Shown piece after piece: positions 6,514 to 8,133 of a stretch of 8,133 bases of DNA. The stretch comes from an uncultured Phaeodactylibacter sp. GTDB lineage: Bacteria; Bacteroidota; Bacteroidia; Chitinophagales; Saprospiraceae. The DNA lies in assembly GCA_913062745.1 (NCBI GenBank), contig CAJXXJ010000140.1, positions 1 through 8,133 on the forward strand, in the 5' to 3' direction. The position numbers and the translations under genes are program-made. A model generated the notes under the pieces. That model was not told the origin of the DNA. It saw only the letters and a list, made by a program, of their open reading frames with translations, and made no database searches. Each line of letters starts with the position of its first letter. The stretch's first letter is position 1.

Positions 6514-7164
6514 CTACTGCTGCGTGCCCGTGCCCTCCTGTTTCATGGGGCGGGCTTCGAGCCGGAAATTAGCCTCGCCTTTCTCCAGCTTGTAAATCAG
6601 GCTGCGGCGGCCGGAAGACAGCGGGAAGCGGCGGATGAGCGCCGTGTCCACCAGCTCAAATTCATCCTGCCCGGTATAATCCTGCATCATCGGGTCATCC
6701 TCTGATATAGCCGGCACATAGACCTCGCCGTAGGTGCGGTTAGCATAGGAAGCAAAGGCGTACACTTCGCCGCGCTTAGCTTCGTCGGGTGTAGCGGTGA
6801 ATACGTATAGTTCCGGGTATGTGTCCGCATTCAGGTCTGCGATCTGTGCGTCGGTTACCCGGCCCTGAATGATAATCTGAAAAGTGTCATCCCGCACTTC
6901 CATGCCTTCGGAAGCGACCACCAGGGTATTTTGCTGGTCTACATTCGGAGAATTTACGTGAAACTTCAGTTTGCCCGATTCCAGCGTTTCGTTGAAAAAC
7001 ACATTGCGGGCACGTGTCAGGCGGGGCGGGGCATCTTCCATTACGGTGGTATCCACCGCGGTGCTGTCGGCCATAGTTTCGGCCGTATCGTCCGCACTGC
7101 TGCCATTGCCTTCGCAGGCGGCAAACAGGAACAGCGGAAGCAGAAAAGTCAGCATTGTCCTCAT
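6514..7164 (-). CDS. Lipoprotein resembling PliI-type (I-type lysozyme inhibitor) proteins
   Basis: 216 residues. The signal is hydrophobic at 4-15 with lipobox FAAC, Cys17 as lipidation site, followed by a low-complexity Ser/Asp/Thr linker (about 20-47). The folded part contains the order ...TDAQIADLNADTYPELYVFT, RGEVYAFASYANRTYGEVYVP, DYTGQDEFELVDTALIRRFPL and RRSLIYKLEKG, which I recognise as the pattern of PliI-like periplasmic proteins (typically DLN-DG-PELYVFT, GY-GHDEF, L-RRFP). Known PliI proteins bind invertebrate-type lysozymes in the periplasm of Gram-negative bacteria. A PliI-like fold here would be membrane-anchored and might protect the cell from lysozymes of marine animals, but inhibition is not shown by sequence. 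It lies 7 bases upstream of the ABC exporter, in the same operon. Family assignment is from memory of the pattern and is moderate. Confidence 0.6.
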   Translation of the reverse strand: MRTMLTFLLPLFLFAACEGNGSSADDTAETMADSTAVDTTVMEDAPPRLTRARNVFFNETLESGKLKFHVNSPNVDQQNTLVVASEGMEVRDDTFQIIIQGRVTDAQIADLNADTYPELYVFTATPDEAKRGEVYAFASYANRTYGEVYVPAISEDDPMMQDYTGQDEFELVDTALIRRFPLSSGRRSLIYKLEKGEANFRLEARPMKQEGTGTQQ

Positions 7165-7183
7165 AGCAGCGTAGGATTTGGAA

Positions 7184-7213
7184 ATGCCCCGGCTGTCAAA
7201 ACGGCCGGGGCAT
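7184..7213 (-). terminator. GC-rich hairpin after accC, also in the leader of the lipoprotein gene
   Basis: A perfect 10-bp stem pairs ATGCCCCGGC (7184-7193) with GCCGGGGCAT (7204-7213), with a 10-base loop. It begins 10 bases after the accC stop in minus-strand sense, the right place for a terminator, but only TTCC follows the stem. It ends 19 bases before the ATG of the lipoprotein. It may be a weak terminator, an mRNA 3'-end stabiliser or an attenuator. Confidence 0.5.
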
Positions 7214-7223
7214 CAGGATAGAA

Positions 7224-7373
7224 TTATTCTGTAAGATCGAAATCGTTCAGAAAGCCGGTGTGGAAGTTGCCTTTCCGGAACTCTTCGTTTTTCATCAGCC
7301 GCTGATGGAATGGCACGGTTGTCTTTACGCCCTCGATGATAAACTCGTCAAGCGCCCGTTCCATCTTTTTGAT
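7224..7373 (-). CDS. accC: Acetyl-CoA carboxylase biotin carboxylase subunit, C-terminal fragment
   Basis: The last 49 codons of a biotin carboxylase are readable on the minus strand, starting [11 protein letters not shown] and running [16 protein letters not shown], then [18 protein letters not shown] and a TAA stop (7226-7224). The [19 protein letters not shown] block and a terminal FL are the standard C-terminal end of AccC, which carboxylates biotin on the carrier protein in the first step of fatty acid synthesis in the cytoplasm. More than 350 residues upstream, including the ATP-grasp domain, are missing: beyond codon ATC (7373-7371) the frame meets TGC and TAG, and the DNA becomes phage-like. 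The fragment is in a different frame from the phage gene that runs into it. It is a broken end caused by the junction, not evidence of a dead gene in the organism. Confidence 0.85.
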   Translation of the reverse strand: MKKMERALDEFIIEGVKTTVPFHQRLMKNEEFRKGNFHTGFLNDFDLTE

Positions 7374-7960
7374 GCACTACCTAAATCGTATGTATTTCTA
7401 GCGTCTGGTACAATGTCGCTGTTTACATCTGAATTAAAATCTACTGTATCTTGTGCTAGAGCATCACCAAAAGTTATAGTGCCTTCTAGTGTAATATTAC
7501 TAGGAGTATACAAATTTCCGTAAACGTTTAGATTGTTGTAAACATCTACACTTCCGATGCCATCAGGTCTTAATTCTATATCGGTATCTGCGTTTTTTGT
7601 AGAGATAATGTTATCTGTAATAAAAAACTGTTCTGTTTCTATGTTAGGAACAAGAATAGCTTCACTTGCATTAAAATTTAAATCACCAGACAGTACTGTG
7701 ATATCATTGTCACCGATAGAGTAGTTAGCAATGCTTGATGTATTAGACTCATTAGCAATTAAGTTAACAGTTCTTATCTCTGTGTCAATTACATCAAGTT
7801 CAACCGCAGGAGCATCATTGTTAACAGCTATTCTACCTGTGCTAACATCTAGATAAAGCAGTTGTGTAGTTTGTAAATCATTGCGAAATGCTAGATCGAC
7901 ACCATTACGTTCTAGATTTGCAAATAAAAGAGGTCCAGATATTCTACCTACTTGTGCCAT
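7325..7960 (-). CDS. T4-like marine phage virion structural (fibre-like) protein, C-terminus replaced at the junction
   Basis: The ATG at 7960 follows a good Shine-Dalgarno, AGGAG (7975-7971), 10 bases upstream. The N-terminus [20 protein letters not shown] with VDLAF and [18 protein letters not shown] is typical of structural proteins of T4-like cyanophages and other pelagic myoviruses. So are [13 protein letters not shown] (about 128-140) and the [20 protein letters not shown] module near 181-200, a repeating fibre element in which DLGS-S-RW precedes a new strand. Codons are AT-rich, unlike the bacterial genes. True phage sequence ends near Trp200 or the next residue; the last ten or so codons (to the stop at 7327-7325) are accC DNA read in the wrong frame, so that C-terminus is an artefact and the native protein is probably longer. 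Its exact role in the virion (tail fibre, baseplate or neck) is not resolvable. Confidence 0.75.
   Translation of the reverse strand: MAQVGRISGPLLFANLERNGVDLAFRNDLQTTQLLYLDVSTGRIAVNNDAPAVELDVIDTEIRTVNLIANESNTSSIANYSIGDNDITVLSGDLNFNASEAILVPNIETEQFFITDNIISTKNADTDIELRPDGIGSVDVYNNLNVYGNLYTPSNITLEGTITFGDALAQDTVDFNSDVNSDIVPDARNTYDLGSASKRWNGRLTSLSSRA
7358..7373. other. Junction between bacterial and phage DNA (probable chimera)
   Basis: To the left, codons of accC; to the right, codons of a phage fibre-like protein. Both readings are plausible across the minus-strand string ATCAAAAAGATGGAAC: the accC frame gives I-K-K-M-E and the phage frame gives S-K-R-W-N, each expected in its own family. The crossover therefore lies in a stretch of about 13-16 shared bases. 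Base composition changes abruptly at the same place. Confidence 0.8.
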
Positions 7961-7982
7961 TAATTGTTTTCTCCTGACACTG

Positions 7983-7990
7983 TATTTATT
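7983..7990 (-). promoter_or_regulatory. Candidate phage late promoter, leftward
   Basis: Minus-strand AATAAATA differs at one base from the T4 late octamer TATAAATA. It sits 7 bases before the Shine-Dalgarno of the leftward structural gene, so the predicted mRNA leader would be short, about 17 bases. The AT-rich background makes chance matches likely. Confidence 0.3.
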
Positions 7991-7994
7991 TGAT

Positions 7995-8002
7995 TATAAA
8001 TA
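7995..8002 (+). promoter_or_regulatory. Candidate T4-type late promoter, rightward
   Basis: TATAAATA is an exact copy of the T4 late promoter octamer recognised by the phage late sigma factor gp55, followed by CTA as in the extended consensus. It lies 16 bases before the ATG of the rightward gene. If used, transcription would start near 8008, at or just before the ribosome-binding AAGG, which is tight. Confidence 0.45.
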
Positions 8003-8018
8003 CTAAAAAGGTTCAGCC

Positions 8019-8133
8019 ATGACAAGAAAAATATTTCGAAACGTAGGATTGAGAAGAGATTTAAACTTTTCAGATCTTGAGAATCCGCGAGAAGCACTAA
8101 CAAATCTTCTAAACAACCTAGTTACAGGTGACA
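8019..8133 (+). CDS. T4-like marine phage structural protein, N-terminal fragment (runs off the right edge)
   Basis: 38 codons are visible from the ATG at 8019, preceded by AAGG at 8008-8011. The start MTRKIFRNVGLRRDLNF followed by SDLENPREALTNLLNNLV matches the common opening of a group of large structural proteins in T4-like cyanophages and pelagic phages (pattern R-LRKDLNFSDL--P--ALN-L). The stop lies outside the window. It is divergent from the neighbouring phage gene with 58 bases between the start codons. The phage origin is supported by this pattern, AT-rich codons and the adjacent late-promoter octamer; the exact virion role is unknown. Confidence 0.7.
   Translation, partial: MTRKIFRNVGLRRDLNFSDLENPREALTNLLNNLVTGD

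Noticed and set aside
7325..7360. Native C-terminus of the phage protein ([11 protein letters not shown])
   Set aside because: These codons are accC DNA read in a shifted frame; the same bases encode the conserved AccC C-terminal block in the correct frame.
7374..8133. Prophage integrated in accC
   Set aside because: The phage genes are of a lytic T4-like type, there is no integrase or attachment repeat, the other phage end is not visible, and accC is normally essential.

Overview
The window joins two unrelated pieces of DNA. Positions 1 to about 7360 are a GC-rich segment of a Bacteroidota chromosome, most like the marine Saprospiria (Lewinella/Phaeodactylibacter-type). The evidence is lipoproteins with short lipoboxes, FN3-like plus Kelch surface-protein architecture, DUF4252 proteins, an ECF sigma/anti-sigma pair of the Bacteroidota type, weak Shine-Dalgarno sequences and a TAnnTTTG-type promoter element. 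Positions from about 7374 to 8133 are AT-rich and encode two proteins resembling virion structural proteins of T4-like marine myoviruses (cyanophage/pelagic phage). Hand counts give 38 of 60 G+C at 7021-7080 and 22 of 60 at 7441-7500. The join falls inside two truncated genes that share at least 13 bases, so it is best read as a chimera made during amplification, library preparation or assembly, not as a prophage.

All bacterial genes are on the minus strand; in transcription order they run from right to left. (1) The last 49 codons of accC (biotin carboxylase), cut off by the junction, end in a GC-rich hairpin. (2) A small lipoprotein resembling the PliI family (inhibitors of I-type lysozyme) lies 7 bases before (3) a full-length MsbA-like ABC exporter. 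(4) After a 159-base spacer comes a five-gene envelope-stress-type operon: an ECF sigma factor, a one-TM anti-sigma-like protein overlapping it by 16 bases, and three tandem divergent DUF4252 proteins (two secreted or periplasmic, one lipoprotein), closed by a clear Rho-independent terminator. (5) A separate promoter region precedes a large surface lipoprotein with two FN3-like domains and Kelch-type repeats, which runs off the left edge.

The five-gene operon is the most coherent system: an ECF sigma factor probably held by its membrane-anchored partner, with three envelope proteins of one unassigned family as likely regulated outputs. Repeated spacer sequences suggest that the DUF4252 array grew by duplication of gene plus spacer. 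A possible ECF-type promoter precedes the sigma gene.

In the phage piece, two structural genes are transcribed divergently from a 58-base spacer with a T4-late-promoter octamer (TATAAATA) facing right and a near match facing left. I saw no tRNA, rRNA, CRISPR array or insertion sequence.
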